From Heterodera schachtii (Eukaryota; Nematoda; Chromadorea; Rhabditida; Heteroderidae): a stretch of 64,000 nt of DNA. Shown here piece after piece: positions 1 through 11,228 of this stretch. The notes beneath the pieces were generated by a model. The model was not told the origin of the DNA, did no database searches, and saw only the letters and a program-made list of their open reading frames with translations. The stretch spans positions 2,732,636 through 2,796,635 of the forward strand of contig SIJG01000007.1 of assembly GCA_023374025.1 (NCBI GenBank), given 5' to 3'. Position 1 is the first letter of the stretch. Each line of letters begins with the position of its first letter. The position numbers were made by a program, and so were the translations under genes.

Positions 1-301
1 ATACGGAATAATTCGACCAAATTTTGATAAAAATTTGAATGAAATGCTTAAAAAAGCGGGCGAAAGAGCAAACGAACTTAGACATATAAGAAATTTAGAT
101 TATTCTGTTAAGCCGTGGTATATTCTTTTTTCATTCGATGATTCAATGATATGGGTGAGTTTAAAATTGGCATTTTTTGTCATTTTTAATTTTTGACATT
201 TTTTAATTGGCCAATTTAGGTTGATGACTATATTTTTACCGAATTTGTGAAAGGACAAGCGACAAATTTTAAGAAATTTTATGCTTTACAGAATCCCGAA
301 G
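1..301 (+). pseudogene. Fragment of the two-domain secreted family (copy 0), cut by the window edge
   Basis: The first 150 bases encode the end of domain A (…DKNLNEMLKKAGERAN… then a SFDDSMIW end) followed by a GTGAGT donor at about 153. After a short intron a TTTAG acceptor at about 220 leads into VDDYIFTEFVKG, the start of domain B (exon 3). The closest relative is the gene at 56694-58276, which has the same residues around both exon borders. The match stops near base 300, just after a QNPEDT motif, where sequence related to the neighbouring F-box-like pseudogene and its flank begins. The copy is therefore truncated on the right by a rearrangement; the left side lies outside the window. The function of the family is unknown. 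Confidence 0.75.
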
Positions 302-770
302 ATACATTCCATAATTCAAATTGATCGATCACTTCCCAAACAATTCATTCATTCACTTCTGCTGATCACTTGAGCCGGGAGTTGCGTCAAGAAGTCTAAA
401 AATCGAAAAAGAAAAGCAATAAATTTGCTTTTTAGTTTAAGCATTCACAAACCCGTCCCCGACTTCGTCCACATTAAATAGAATTTGATTCCACTGATCA
501 AAACATTCCCAGCCAATCGCTTCCTCTTCCCATTTTGCCCATTTGCTCGCGTCACGCACAATTGGACAACGGAAAACAGTCGTCACTTTTGTCAGTTTCT
601 TTCAATGCCAATTGTTCACGGGTCAATTCGTTGGTCAACAAAAATGGCACAACAGGGTCAGCAAAAGACGAAGGAATAAAACACATGACGACAATGAAAT
701 TGACGGGAGATGAAGCCGAGGCAAAAGCCTAAAAATGTGGAAAAATTTGGTTAATAAATACTGAAATGAT

Positions 771-987
771 TAGGGAACGGATTTTTAGTGTATAACCTAT
801 TATTTTTTGCGGTTACTACTTGATTTTAGCAACTATTTTGGCCTTTTTCCAGAAATTTCATAGCAAAATTAGCACCTATTTCGTACCTATTTTGGCATTT
901 TTGGCGTTTTTAGCACCTATTTTGCACTTTTTGGCACCTATTTAATACCTATTTCAGGATTATTAGCATCTAAAAATCCGTTCCCTA
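771..987. mobile_element. 217-bp hAT-like MITE with 8-bp target duplication
   Basis: The ends are TAGGGAACGGATTTTTAG and its reverse complement (…CTAAAAATCCGTTCCCTA). The element is flanked by the perfect 8-bp direct repeat GAAATGAT at 763-770 and 988-995. An 8-bp target duplication and a TAGGG-type terminus are typical of hAT elements. The interior repeats AGCACCTATTTTG-like words and has no coding capacity. It sits inside the broken F-box-like gene. Confidence 0.88.
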
Positions 988-1099
988 GAAATGATATTAA
1001 ATGAATGCCACTTTTCGGTTAGCAGGGGGACACGAAAAACCAAAAGGTTTACAACTTTTATGTTTGAGGTGGCCCAATTTAGGCATAAATTTTTAAATG

Positions 1100-1530
1100 A
1101 ACAAAAAAAAAAACGGCTCTAATGCAATTTACGCATCCAATCAATGACCACCCTCGGGTTTCTTAATCCATAACTTTTTTCACACTTGGTCAATCCATAC
1201 ATCATTTGGTCTCAATTGAAAGCTTAATGTATCGGGAATTTATAAATACAAGAAAAGAGCAAATATTTGCATTAAGAAAAAAAATTTCAATGAAAAAAAA
1301 AAACAACCTGAAATTCATCATTTTTGACGTATATTCAACAATAACTTTTTGTCTGTTGCATTTATCCAGAATTTTTCTGGGACTTTAGCTCTCGATTGAT
1401 AGATACCAAGGGTGTATGGATTGACCAAGTAAGAAAAAAAGTTATGGTTTAAGAAACCGACGGTGGTGATTAATTGGACACGTAAAAGTCGATTGGACGC
1501 GTAAACTGCATTAGAGCCAAAAAACAACGT
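1100..1530. mobile_element. Foldback (long inverted repeat) element
   Basis: The left arm begins with GGCTCTAATGCAATTTACGC at about 1114 and runs through ACTTGGTCAATCCATACA. The right arm carries the reverse complements (TGTATGGATTGACCAAGT at about 1412, GCATTAGAGCC at about 1510). The arms are about 100-120 bp with small differences and are separated by A-rich DNA. There is no coding capacity. Poly(A/T) tracts at both ends blur the exact boundaries. It lies between coding blocks of the F-box-like pseudogene. Confidence 0.75.
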
Positions 1531-1834
1531 AAAAAAGCCAAAAAAAAAAAAAAAATCATTGAAGATCACCGCTTTGAAGGCTTCAATCTTCGACGCCAAA
1601 TTCTCGTCATCCATGTCCAACGTGCAGATCAACACCTTTGGCACAGCGTTTTGAAGTGGAGTGAAAAGCCAATTAACCACCGCTTGTCCATCCGATGCGA
1701 TGGCACTTTCATCAAATGGAAATTCGGCGAAAATGTCGTCAAAAAGGAAAGAGACAATGCGAAGTGATGGACATCCGTCGAGAAATGACGGGACCAATTT
1801 GTGCAAAGGGCGTAAAACATTCTCGAACAAAAAC

Positions 1835-2295
1835 GGTAATAGTTTAGATTGTGCCACACATTTTTGACAAAAAATTCAAAAATTTTAAAAATCAATAAAA
1901 ACAAGTCTTAAGGGGTCTCGGAGGTCGCCGATCACAAATATAACATCCATTTCGACTTATTTCGAATCCCGAACCCGGATTCAAACAAAAGTCGAAAATT
2001 CAATTTTTTGAATTTTGCATATTTGGCCTAAAAATTGTCTAAATACATTTTTTAGCATTTTTTGTGACTTTTAAGTTCATTTTAAAGTATTTGGGCCTAG
2101 TTGACCAAATATGCAAAATTCGAAAAAATTGAATTTTCGACTTTTGTTCGAACCCGGGTTCGGGATTCGAAATAGGTCGAAATGGATGTTATATTTGTGA
2201 TCAGCGACCTCCGAAACCCATTAAGACTTGTTTTTATTATTTTTTAAAATTTTTAATTTTTTTTTTAAATGTGTGGCACCATCTAAACTATTACC
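1835..2295. mobile_element. 460-bp foldback element
   Basis: The left arm (1835 to about 2040, GGTAATAGTTTAGATTGTGC onward) reappears as its reverse complement on the right (about 2095-2295, ending CATCTAAACTATTACC). The arms share TTTCGAATCCCGAACCCG and the poly(A)-flanked AAACAAGTCTTAA. The loop is only about 50 bp, so the DNA could fold into a near-complete hairpin. It interrupts the F-box-like gene between its N-terminal and middle coding blocks. The inner arm words (TCGAA..CCCGAACCCG) resemble those of the elements at 14690 and 45417, so these may be related. Confidence 0.85.
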
Positions 2296-2756
2296 TTGTT
2301 GTTGATGTATCTGCAAAATAAAAATGATACTAATTTACATGTGACAACAAATAATTTGTCCATTTTACTTTATTGTAATGGCTTTAAGTCCGAGACTTTC
2401 TTTGGCAACGCTTTTTGCGCAATTGGCAATGGTTTTCGATAGCAATTGACAATTTCCATTTCGTTGGTGCCATTCTCCCCGATTTTGCTTTCAATTTGAA
2501 TTATTCCGAATGTCAATTTGCGCGTCTTAAAGTGTTCATCCACGTAGAAGTTAAAACGGTGGCTGATCAGTGCAATTCCAAGGCCAAGTTGAAAAGGCTC
2601 AAGCAAATCGAACACCGAAAGCCAACCGTCGCCGGAGATGAAACTGAAAAAATGGATAATGTAAAAATTGAAAATTGGCATTTTTAAAACTTTACATTGC
2701 TTTTGCCATTTTTTGTTCTGCTTCTTTTCGGTTGTCAGACATTTTGTTGGTGGCAA

Positions 2757-3856
2757 ATTAGCAAATTATTAAGACAGTTCTCGGGCAGATTTAAATTTGC
2801 TTATTAGAAAAAAACAGAAAAAGTTATACTCCTCCGCCACTTTTCGTCATTATTCATTCGCCATTTTCGTCTCTTCGAATTTTTAATTAAATGATGAAAT
2901 TAAATAAAGAGAAAATGAAGAAAAAGACGACAGAAATTTGGCTTAGCAAATGGAAAAAAAAGTAAAGGACAAAAAAATGCGCAAAAAATAGAGAAAAAAG
3001 AAATTTTAAACGGACAACCAACGGACAGAAAAGTGAAATAAAAACGACAAAAATCATCAAATCAAAATGCAATTGAAATTTCCAACCTTTGGGAAGAATT
3101 TGAGGAAAAAATGGAAAAAATGTTTGAAAAAAAACGAAAGAAAATGCTAAGGAAGAAAAGAAGAAATTGACAATAGTAAAATCAGAAACAGAAGAAGACA
3201 ATCTAAAATATGAATAGAATGGCAAATTTGACACTTTCATTTCGTCGACATTTTCATAAAAATTTTTGATTTTCCACAAAATCCAGGCACTTCTGCTGGT
3301 CGCTTCTCATTTCCAATTCATTTTTCATTGAGAAATTGTTCTGTCTTCTTTCACCTTTAAAAATCGAAAAATTTTGAACTTTTTGTAAAAAATTTTTGAA
3401 AAAAATATTTATATAAAAATGTAATTTTGTTTTAACACAAAATAAAAATTCGAATTTTTGAAAATCAAAATTTTACAATTTTCTAAAAAACGCTTCTTAG
3501 CCATTGTTTGGCGTCTTGAGAGTTGTTACACAATTTTTGACCTTTTTTGGATCGTTAAATGACATTTTTGGCGATTTTTATTGCAAATTTAGTGCATATT
3601 TGGGCATTTTATGGGTTTTATGTTTGTTTAGATTAATTTTATTTTAAAAAATAATTAAATACCAAATATAAAAAGTTTTTATTATTAAAATTTTTAAATT
3701 ATTTTAAATAAATTATTTTTCATTAAATTTTCCAATTTTATAAGATTTGGACAATTCTATTGATGATCTAACAAGTTTTAGGAAAAAAATTTACAATTTT
3801 ATAAGATTTGGATAATTCTATTGATGATCTAACAAGTTTTAGGAAAAACTCCTTTA
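2757..3856. other. A+T-rich intergenic region with a short direct repeat
   Basis: No gene is supported. The part from 2880 to 3280 is strongly purine-rich on the plus strand, so open frames on the minus strand (for example 3279-2887) are F/S/L-rich low-complexity shadows. At about 3735-3845 a unit of about 57 bp (TTTATAAGATTTGG, ATTCTATTGATGATC, TAACAAGTTTTAGG) occurs twice in tandem. Its GATTTGGA.AATTC core resembles the GATTATCCAAATC repeats found upstream of the family genes. Confidence 0.5.
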
Positions 3857-3864
3857 GTAATAAA

Positions 3865-4526
3865 TAGGGCTGGTAATTATATGCACATAAAATCGCAAAA
3901 TATGCGCATAAAATATGCCCAAAAAATTGCAAAATATGCACATAAAAAGTGAAAAATATGCACATAAAATTTTCCAAATTGAGGGTGTAATTTCTCAAAC
4001 TTTCTTCAAATTTGTTAAATTATAAAGTAAAATCTTCAAAAATGGCTAAATGTGGTATTAAAAATCATTTTAGGAGAAAAAAACACGATAAAGCAAAAAT
4101 TTACTCATTTTTAGTGAAAAACGAACCCAAAAAACGAAATTTTGTTATTTTTGTTTATTTTTGACATAAATTAACCATTTTTTGAGAAAATTTAAATTTA
4201 TTCAATATTTTTCGTGAAAAATTATTTTTTTGGAATATTTTCCGGTTTTTGAGGTCAAAAAGGCCAATTTGTCTGTTGGGGGCCGGTCTATTAGAGGTTT
4301 TTTGGAAAAATGCCAAAACATGCACATAAAATATGCACGAAATGCCAAAATATGCACAATATGCAAATATGCACATAAATCGCGAAATATGCACAAATAT
4401 GCAAAATATGCATATGGAAATCCACTCAAAAAGCTTCTAATCATGCTAAAAACATGTTTTTCGTGCGTTTCATGCCTCCCACAGTCCAGGAAAAAAATAT
4501 GCATGTGCATATAATTACCAGCCCTA
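3865..4526. mobile_element. 662-bp hAT-like MITE rich in ATATGCACATAAAAT words
   Basis: Termini: TAGGGCTGGTAATTATATGC on the left and its reverse complement ending in ACCAGCCCTA on the right. The flanking 8-mers GTAATAAA (3857-3864) and CTAATAAA (4527-4534) differ at one base, as expected for an aged 8-bp target duplication. The interior is built from many ATGCACATAAAAT-like words in both orientations. A single open frame on each strand follows the word repeat and is not a gene. The element at 18382 is a relative. Confidence 0.85.
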
Positions 4527-4534
4527 CTAATAAA

Positions 4535-5500
4535 ATAAAGGAGGTTCTTCTTACTTTTTATTTTTTGCACTCTGAGAAAATTTACCCATTTATTTTCATA
4601 AAGATATTGCATATTTTTTACGGTTTTATGGGAAATTTTACGATTTTATGCGCATATAATAAACATCTACTACTAGATGTGAATAAAAAAAGAAATACAA
4701 AAACGATGATAAATGATTGGAAAACCAAAAAACGTATTGTTTATCGATTTATAACACATTTTTATTAATATATTATAATATATTCATATTTCTCTTTGCT
4801 TTAAAATTATGCATTAAATTATATTTTTATTTTCAAATTAAAATTAATAAAAATTTATTTTGCAAGCTATGATTAATTTTCTGAGCTGAATTAGAATTTT
4901 TTAAAATGGCAAATATTTTTTAGGAGAAGGAAAATTTTTAAAGTTTTTATTTAATTTTTGACATACAAAAAAATTATTTTCATTAATTTCCAACGACCAA
5001 AAATAAAACAATTAAATAATTCTTTCTTTTTAAGACATTGTCCAAAAAATCGAATATTTTTTTCTTTTAAGTGCAAAATTCTTTAAAAAATTGTATTAAA
5101 TTTCCGAAATTTTCGGAGGGCCTTCTGGTAAACACGGGGGCTAACTTTTAATATATACTGTTTGTCTTAATTTTTGGTTTTCTAAAATTAAAGACCAACA
5201 ATTACTTTACTCAGGTTTTTTCCAAAATCTCTGGTCTACACATCGACAAATTCAAAAAAATAAATTTTACGAATAATCCTAAGCCTAGGCCTAGCCCAAG
5301 CACGCCTGAGCATTGCTCTAATTTCTTATTTTTCAATATTTATGCAATATAAAAAATATATAAAGAAAAAAAAAGGTTAAGAAAATTCTATTGTTGATCA
5401 ATGTCATCATTTTAAATTATTGAATCATTATTTAATATGATATACAAACAATATTAAATTAACAAGGGATGTTGGGTAATTCAATTGTTGTCACTAATTT
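4535..5500. other. A+T-rich intergenic stretch
   Basis: I see no coding region with a convincing codon pattern or splice sites. A slightly GC-richer patch at about 5110-5330 (GGAGGGCCTTCTGG, CCTAAGCCTAGGCCTAGCCC) breaks the A/T background; the CCTAGGCCTAG part is a small palindrome. Nothing else is recognised. Confidence 0.4.
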
Positions 5501-5706
5501 AAATCTTTATAAGGCTGTGTAATTTCAATTTTTCATTTTAATTATTTTTTACTTAAATTGACAATACTTTTTTTTTATAAAAATGGAATTTTAATTTTTT
5601 AATAAAAAATTGTTTTTAATTAATTTTTATGTAAAAAAATATTGAATAATAATCAATGTGCATTTAAGTTTCATTAAATCATTCAATTTATTTAATTAAA
5701 GAAAAT
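5400..5706 (+). promoter_or_regulatory. Upstream region of copy 1 with the family promoter module
   Basis: TCTTTATAAGGCTGTGTAAT at about 5504-5523, followed by a T-rich stretch with TTTTTCATTTT, matches the same block upstream of every complete family copy (about 140-200 bp before the signal-peptide ATG). TTTATAA is the likely TATA box. The block is recognised by conservation only; no start site can be read from sequence. Confidence 0.55.
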
Positions 5707-7336
5707 ATGATGTTTTATTCTTTTTCGAAAATTGCTTTTCATATTATTATTCATCTTTTTGTAATTCATATTTCAAATGCAATTTCATCAGTGAGTTAAT
5801 TTATTAATCGGGGTAATTAATTTATCTAATCATTTTTTAAATTAGGGAGACGACAAAATGCTAATAGCATTTGTGAGAAATGATCAGAAAATGCAAATTA
5901 GTGAATATTCAATGGAAAAATATGAGGCACATCTTGGCATTTTATATTATATGAGAAAGAATTGGAAATGTGACAAAATAGCAGATGAATTTAAAGAATA
6001 TGAACGGACAAAATGCCAAAAATATCGCAAATATTTGGACATTTTGTACGAATATTTGTTCAGGGAATACGTCGGAATTCCAACAGTGAAGCCAAAATTT
6101 GCATTGAAAAGTGAAATTGAAATTAATGGACCAATAATTTATGCAATTAATTGTTTGGCCAAAATTTCGCAATTTTTTTTGAATGGAGAAGAGAGTGAGT
6201 ATCATGGATATAAATTCAACAATTTGGCTAATTGGGCAGATTTTTTCCAACCAAAATTGTTAGATGAGGAGAGACCAAATTATGCAATAAAATTGGAAAA
6301 TGAACAAAAATTGTCATTTAATGAAATGATTTTGCAATTGGCAATTGACACAGCAAATGAATTGCAAATAAATGAAACTTTAAAAGGAATAATAAAACAA
6401 AATTTTGAAAAATTTTTGCAAGAAATGTTTAAAAAAGTAGGAGAAAGTGCAGAGGAAGAAGAAGAAGAATATTATGATGTAAATACAATAAATAATGCTG
6501 CGGAATTCGATGATTCATCGATATGGGTGAGAAATGAGAAAAAAATTTAAATTTTAAATGCGTTTTATATTAATTTATGCTTATTTAGATTGATGACGCA
6601 TTATTTTTTGAATTCGTGAAAGGATTTGCTGCGAAAGATTTTAATGAATTTATTAAATCAATTAAAGGACACAATGATTTTGAAAAAGGGAATGAGGATG
6701 ATTTGATGCAAGAATATGAGGCCCTTCTTTGTGCTGTTTGTTTTATCCGAAACAATTGGCGCCAATTTGATGCCATTTGTAAAGTTAATGCAAATTGTCA
6801 AATATACCGTAAGCATTTGCACATTTTGTACGAATATTTATTCCGACTTTATGCCGAAGGTATGTGCCATTTGCCATTCTCAGTCATTTTATTAATATTT
6901 AAAAAATGCCTTACTCAAAAAATTATCAAAAAAAAATTTGCATAAACTTTGCTCAAAAGTAACCGTTTTTTAAATTCTTGATATCATTCGATAGTGCTAT
7001 GTTTTTCTATTAGCCTTACGAATTAACAAAAATTTGTCAATGAAAGTTAATAATTTTTTGAAATTTTGTAGGCTAATATAGAACATTTGGAGCTTAAAAT
7101 ATAAAATTAATTAAGCTAAAAGTCCAAATGAGTCGATGCAATTGGCACCGGTAATTAGGCCAATATTTGTTGGTGCATTTGGCAGAGCTCTAAGCTTAAT
7201 TGAGGTTATCAGCAATTTAAATCATATTGCAAAATTTTCTTGCAACGAAACATTTGATTGGGCTAGGGATGTAATGAAATTGGTAAATGAGGTGGAATTG
7301 AATTTCATTGAAAAGAATAAAGAGGAATTTAAATGA
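5707..7336 (+). CDS. Two-domain secreted family protein, copy 1 (C-terminus frameshifted)
   Basis: Exons 5707-5790, 5846-6526, 6589-6859 and 7116-7336 give a 418-residue protein. Exon 1 (MMFYSFSKIAFHIIIHLF… SNA-ISS) is a signal peptide ending at a GTGAGT donor. Exon 2 encodes domain A with HLGILYYMRKNWKCDKI, ECQ/KCQ-KYRKYLDILYEYLF, VKPKF and an acidic EEEEEEYY linker ending FDDSSIW. Exon 3 starts IDDALFFEFVKG and repeats the core (IRNNW, C, YRKHLHILYEYLF). Exon 4 starts AKSPNES…RPIFVGAFG. The start follows the conserved exon 1 of sister copies. Compared with them, one extra A in GAGGAATTTAAATGA shifts the frame to an early stop at 7334-7336. The sister frame can be followed to about 7475 with another shift at AAAAGAGTAACG. 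Intron 3 is long (256 bp) because of inserted DNA. Function unknown. Confidence 0.75.
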
Positions 7337-7475
7337 ATCGACGGATTTAAACGAATCGATGGATTTAAGCCAATCGACGGACACTGATCAAATAATTAGA
7401 AAGGAATTTGAGCAAAAAATCAAAAAAATATGTGAAGGAAAAGAGTAACGAGCTCGAAGAAACCCTTTGTCTATT

Positions 7476-8690
7476 GGATAAGATTGAAAAAAATTATGTC
7501 GAAAAGTAATTTAGATGAAGAATTTGATGGAAAATTTAAAATTGACGCTTTAAAATTTCACCATTAAAAAAATTTAGTTTTACTACAAATTTATAAAAAA
7601 AAAAAAATTATTTTGAAGAAATCTCGGAAAAAGCGTAAGAATTTTGCACTTAAATATTCAATCAATTTCTTTACGACATTGATATAAATTAGAAACAAAC
7701 CCCAAAGTTTTGTTAAAATATTTAAAGTCAAAATTCAAAAATAGGAAAGAATTAATTAATTAATGTAAGTCCTTCCATTATTAACAAAAAACATAAGCAC
7801 ATTTGAATTTTCGAAATTCGTATTCTCAAAAAAAAAGCATAAATCATATAAAAATAAGCACAACGCGAGGAATACCTATTTTTCGATTTTATGTGTGTGT
7901 GCATATTTTTTGCATCTTTGATGATTAGGGCGCGGATTTTTTAAGTTTTTACTTATTTTTTCTGCGGCTTTAACTCAATGAGAAATGCACGAAAACCACA
8001 TTTTTTGTTCGAAAATTGGGTCTTAACGCCCCTATTCGACCCCAGCAGGAATCCCTACATATATTGAGTGTTGGACCTTAAAATAAGTTTTATCTCGCCG
8101 CTATTTTAGCCCTTATTTCTCGTTTTCTAATTACAAATTCTTTAACAAAAATGCAATGAGAAATTTCGGCGCCAGCGAGCGCAAATCGGCGGGAGAGCAT
8201 TGCGTTAGAGAACATATATAGGAGAAGGAAATATTATGGCATTTTTTTGTGGAATGAAAAGGGGGTCAGAGAAAGAGGGCATGTGATGAACTATTTCTTT
8301 GCTACGCTGGCTTCTCTTCCGCCCTCTTCATTTCCGTTATCTTTTTTTTTATTCGTGAATTTGTTTATTGCATCATTATATAATATAATAAATAATTATA
8401 TTAAGTAGATTTGAATAATCCTACTGATGATCACTATAATTTTTATTCTGTTTATAAGGCTGTATGATTATGCATTTTCATTTTAATAACTACTATATAT
8501 TGAAAAAAAGAATTATTTTATTACTTTGCATTTGATGTAACCTTAATGTTGAAAAATTGTTTTGTCATAATATTCGTGAAAATGTTTTCTAATCCATTTC
8601 TTTCAAAAAACTCTTTAATTAATTTTATGTAAATAAACAAAAAAAAATTAATAGGTTTTTAATTTTATTCGATTTTTTTTTATTAAGGAA
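7476..8690. other. Intergenic region with a GC-richer patch and copy 2 upstream module
   Basis: At 7925 the terminus-like TAGGGCGCGGATTTTTTAAG resembles the end of the MITE at 771, but no matching right end was found. From about 7920 to 8340 the DNA is noticeably GC-richer (GGCGCCAGCGAGCGC, CGGCGGGAGAGC, TTCTCTTCCGCCCTC) without an open frame. At about 8400-8470 lie the family-type upstream motifs (AGTAGATTTGAATAATCCTA and TTTATAAGGCTGTATGATT) for the copy 2 gene. Confidence 0.45.
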
Positions 8691-8696
8691 AATATT

Positions 8697-10496
8697 ATGT
8701 TTTATTCTTTTTCTATGTTCCTTTTTCTTATCATCATTATTTATTATTTTCAAATTCACATTTCAAATGCAATTCCATCAGTGAGTTAATAATCAGGATA
8801 TTTAATTTATCATCATTAGGGCTCGAAATTATATGGACTAAAAAACGTCAAAAAAGGACTCAAATTTTTTTTAGTAATTTCTCATTCGATTATCAGCGAA
8901 AATATTCAGAAACGAATAAAATACTTAAAAAATATACCAAAATTTCGAAAAATTCTCTTTATTGGTGATGTATTTTCTAAAATTTCCAAAAAGTAGATCT
9001 TAATAGAGTTTTTTTCACTTTTGTTAATTAGGGAGACGACAAAATGCTAATTGAATTTGTGAGAAATGATCAGAAAATTCAAATCAGTGAATATTCAATG
9101 GAAAAATATGAGGCACATCTTGGCATTTTGTATTATATGAGAAAGAATTGGAAATGTGACAAAATGGCAGATGAATTTGAAGAATTTGAACGGACAGAAT
9201 GCCAAAAATATCGCAAATATTTGGACATTTTGTACGAATATTTGTACAGAGAATATGCCGGAATTCCAACAGTGAAGCCAAAATTTGTATTTGAAATAGA
9301 AAAATTTGTAACTGGAAGTCTAACGTTTAGTGTATTGATTCATTTGGCCAAACACTTTGAAATCAAAGGACCAATAATTTATGCGATTAATTGTTTGGTC
9401 AAAATTTTACAATTTTATTTTAATAACGAACGGAGAAATTATAGATACAAATTGGACAAATTCTTCATTTATAATTTTGAACCAAAATTGTTGAATGAGA
9501 ACAGATTAAATTATGAACTAAAATTGGAAAATGAACAAAAAATGCCAATTAATGAAATGATTTTGCAATTGGCAATTGACACAGCAAATGAATGGAAAAT
9601 AAATGAAAGTTTGGACGGAATAATTCGACAAAATTTTGACAAAAATATGGAGGAAATGCTCAAAAAAACGAAACAAAGGGTAAAAGATGACGACAACCCA
9701 ATCCCAGACAATGCAGGGGCAATAATAAATGACAAGCAATTGAAGATTTTGTATTATGAATTCTATAATTTATATAGATGGGTGAGCTCTGAGAAAAAAT
9801 GTTTCTTTTTTTTTTTTTGCATTTTTTAATTAAATTATACTTTTTCGACTGATGACGCATTGTTTTCTGAATTCGTGAAAGGACATGCGGCGATAGACCT
9901 TCAGAAATTTTATAAGCGATTCGTCGTTAACAAAAATTCGCAATTTGAAGAGCATTTGGAAAAATATGAGATCCAATTTTGTGTTGTTTATTTTATCAAA
10001 AATAATTGGCACCAATGTGAAGCCATTTGTAAAGATAAATTAAATTGTCAAATGTACCGTAAACATTTTCACATTTTGTACGAATATTTATTCCGACTTT
10101 ATGCCGAAGGTATATGTCTATTATAAAACAGTCTAATATATTTAAAATATTAAAATTAATTAAGCAAAATGTCCAAATGAATCGATACAATTATCACCGG
10201 TAATTATGCCAATATTTGTTGGTGCATCTGGCAGAACTCTAAGCTTAATTGATGTTGTCAGCAATTTAAATATTGTTGCACATTCTTGCAACGGAAAATA
10301 TCAGCTGATTAGCAAAGTATATGCAATGGAATTGGTAAATGAAATGGAATTGAATTTTGTTGAAAATATTAAAGAGAATTTAAACGAACCGACGAAAACT
10401 GATCAAATAATTCGAAAGAAATTTGAGCAAAAAATGAAAAAAATATGTAAAGGAAAAAGTGAACAGCTCGAAGAAACCAGTTGGGTTATTGGATAA
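8697..10496 (+). CDS. Two-domain secreted family protein, copy 2 (exon 3 acceptor AG changed to CG)
   Basis: Exons 8697-8780, 9032-9781, 9848-10109 and 10165-10496 would give about 475 residues. Exon 1 encodes a signal peptide (MFYSFSMFLFLIIIIYYF…SNA-IPS). Domain A has the usual HLGILYYMRKNWKCDKM, ECQKYRKYLDILYEYLY and VKPKF blocks, plus about 20 extra residues (TGSLTFSVLIHLAKHF) before GPIIYAINCLVK. Domain B is complete: TDDALFSEFVKG, CEAICKDKLNCQMYRKHF, then AKCPNESIQLSPVI and an IIRKKFEQKMKKICKGK helix, stop at 10494-10496. The acceptor before exon 3 reads TTTTTCG|ACTGATGAC, whereas the sister at 42672 has TTTAG|ACTGATGAC, so splicing of intron 2 is probably lost. The frame otherwise runs into a stop at about 9827. 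Intron 1 (251 bp) carries a TAGGGCTCGAAATTATATGG end, apparently a MITE remnant. Confidence 0.7.
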
Positions 10497-11228
10497 GATA
10501 AGAGTGAAAAAAAGAAATTAGAATAATGAAAATTTGGAAGAACAATTTGATGGAATATTTAAATTTGACGCATTTAAATGTTCAGCATTTAAAAAAAATT
10601 AGTTTTTCTACAGATTTGTAAAAAAAAATACTTTGAATAAATCTCTAAAAAAGCGTAAGAATTTGCCTTAAATACTCCATTTCTTTATGACACTGATATA
10701 TTTTAGAAAGAAAAAGTTTTTTTTTCTTTAAAAATTAGTCAAAATTCAAAAAAGAAAAGAATTTTTTAATTAAGGTAAGTCGTCCCATTTTAATTTTAAA
10801 AAACAATATAGGCACATTTGAAATTTCTGAATCTCGTAATCTCAAAAAAGAAGAAGCACAAATCATAGAAACAAGAACAAGCGGGGAATATCTGTTTTTT
10901 TATATTATCCTTTTTCAATTCGATTTTCTAATAATCATTCCATCGTTTTTGCATTTCTTTTTTCATACCTAGCTAGGGATGTCAATTATATGCACATTAA
11001 ATCGTAAAATGCACATAAAAAATAGAAAAAAAATTCAAATGAATTTTTGCAAATATATGGTTAAATCGCAGAGTGTATTAAATTTGTTAATTTAGCTAAA
11101 ATCTCGAAAATGTTACCTAAAAATTTATTTGAAATACGATTTAAATCTTTGATAAAATTAAACAACTTTTTGGTGACTAACTCATTGATCGCTTAGACAA
11201 AAAATTCATTTTTTGAAATAAATTAGGG
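10497..11228. other. Intergenic region with a truncated MITE end
   Basis: Copy 2 is followed by A/T-rich DNA similar to that after copy 1 (CATTTAAAAAAAATTAGTTTT, GCGTAAGAATTTGCC), showing the 3' flank was duplicated with the gene. At about 10978 a TAGGGATGTCAATTATATGC end with ATGCACATAAAA words matches the MITE family at 3865. No right terminus precedes the minisatellite, so it is truncated or interrupted. Confidence 0.5.

Larger units (their letters stand above)
437..2742 (-). pseudogene. F-box-like family gene, interrupted by transposons
   Basis: Minus-strand pieces in order: exon 1 at 2742-2696 (MSDNRKEAEQKMAKA), a 52-base GT-AG intron, exon 2 from 2643 with WLSVFDLLEP, ISHRFNFYVDEHFKTRK and GENGTNEMEIVN; then 1860-1565 with LVPSFLDGCPSLRIVSF, AEFPFDESAIASDGQ and KIEAFKAVIF; then 735-437 with SSPVNFIVVM, LTNELTREQLALK, CPIVRDASKWAKWEEEA and a stop at 437-439. 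From memory this order matches a very large family of F-box-like proteins in cyst nematodes. The F-box would act as an SCF adaptor segment. The reading frame is destroyed: a 460-bp foldback lies between the first two blocks and replaces some coding sequence; a second foldback plus a hAT-like MITE lies between KIEAFKA and the SSPVNF block; and one frameshift sits near 570. Family identity is from memory, without a search. Confidence 0.75.

Noticed and set aside
4155..4768. Proteins rich in CAYF/MHIF motifs on both strands
   Set aside because: They derive from the ATGCACATAAAA words of the MITE at 3865-4526.
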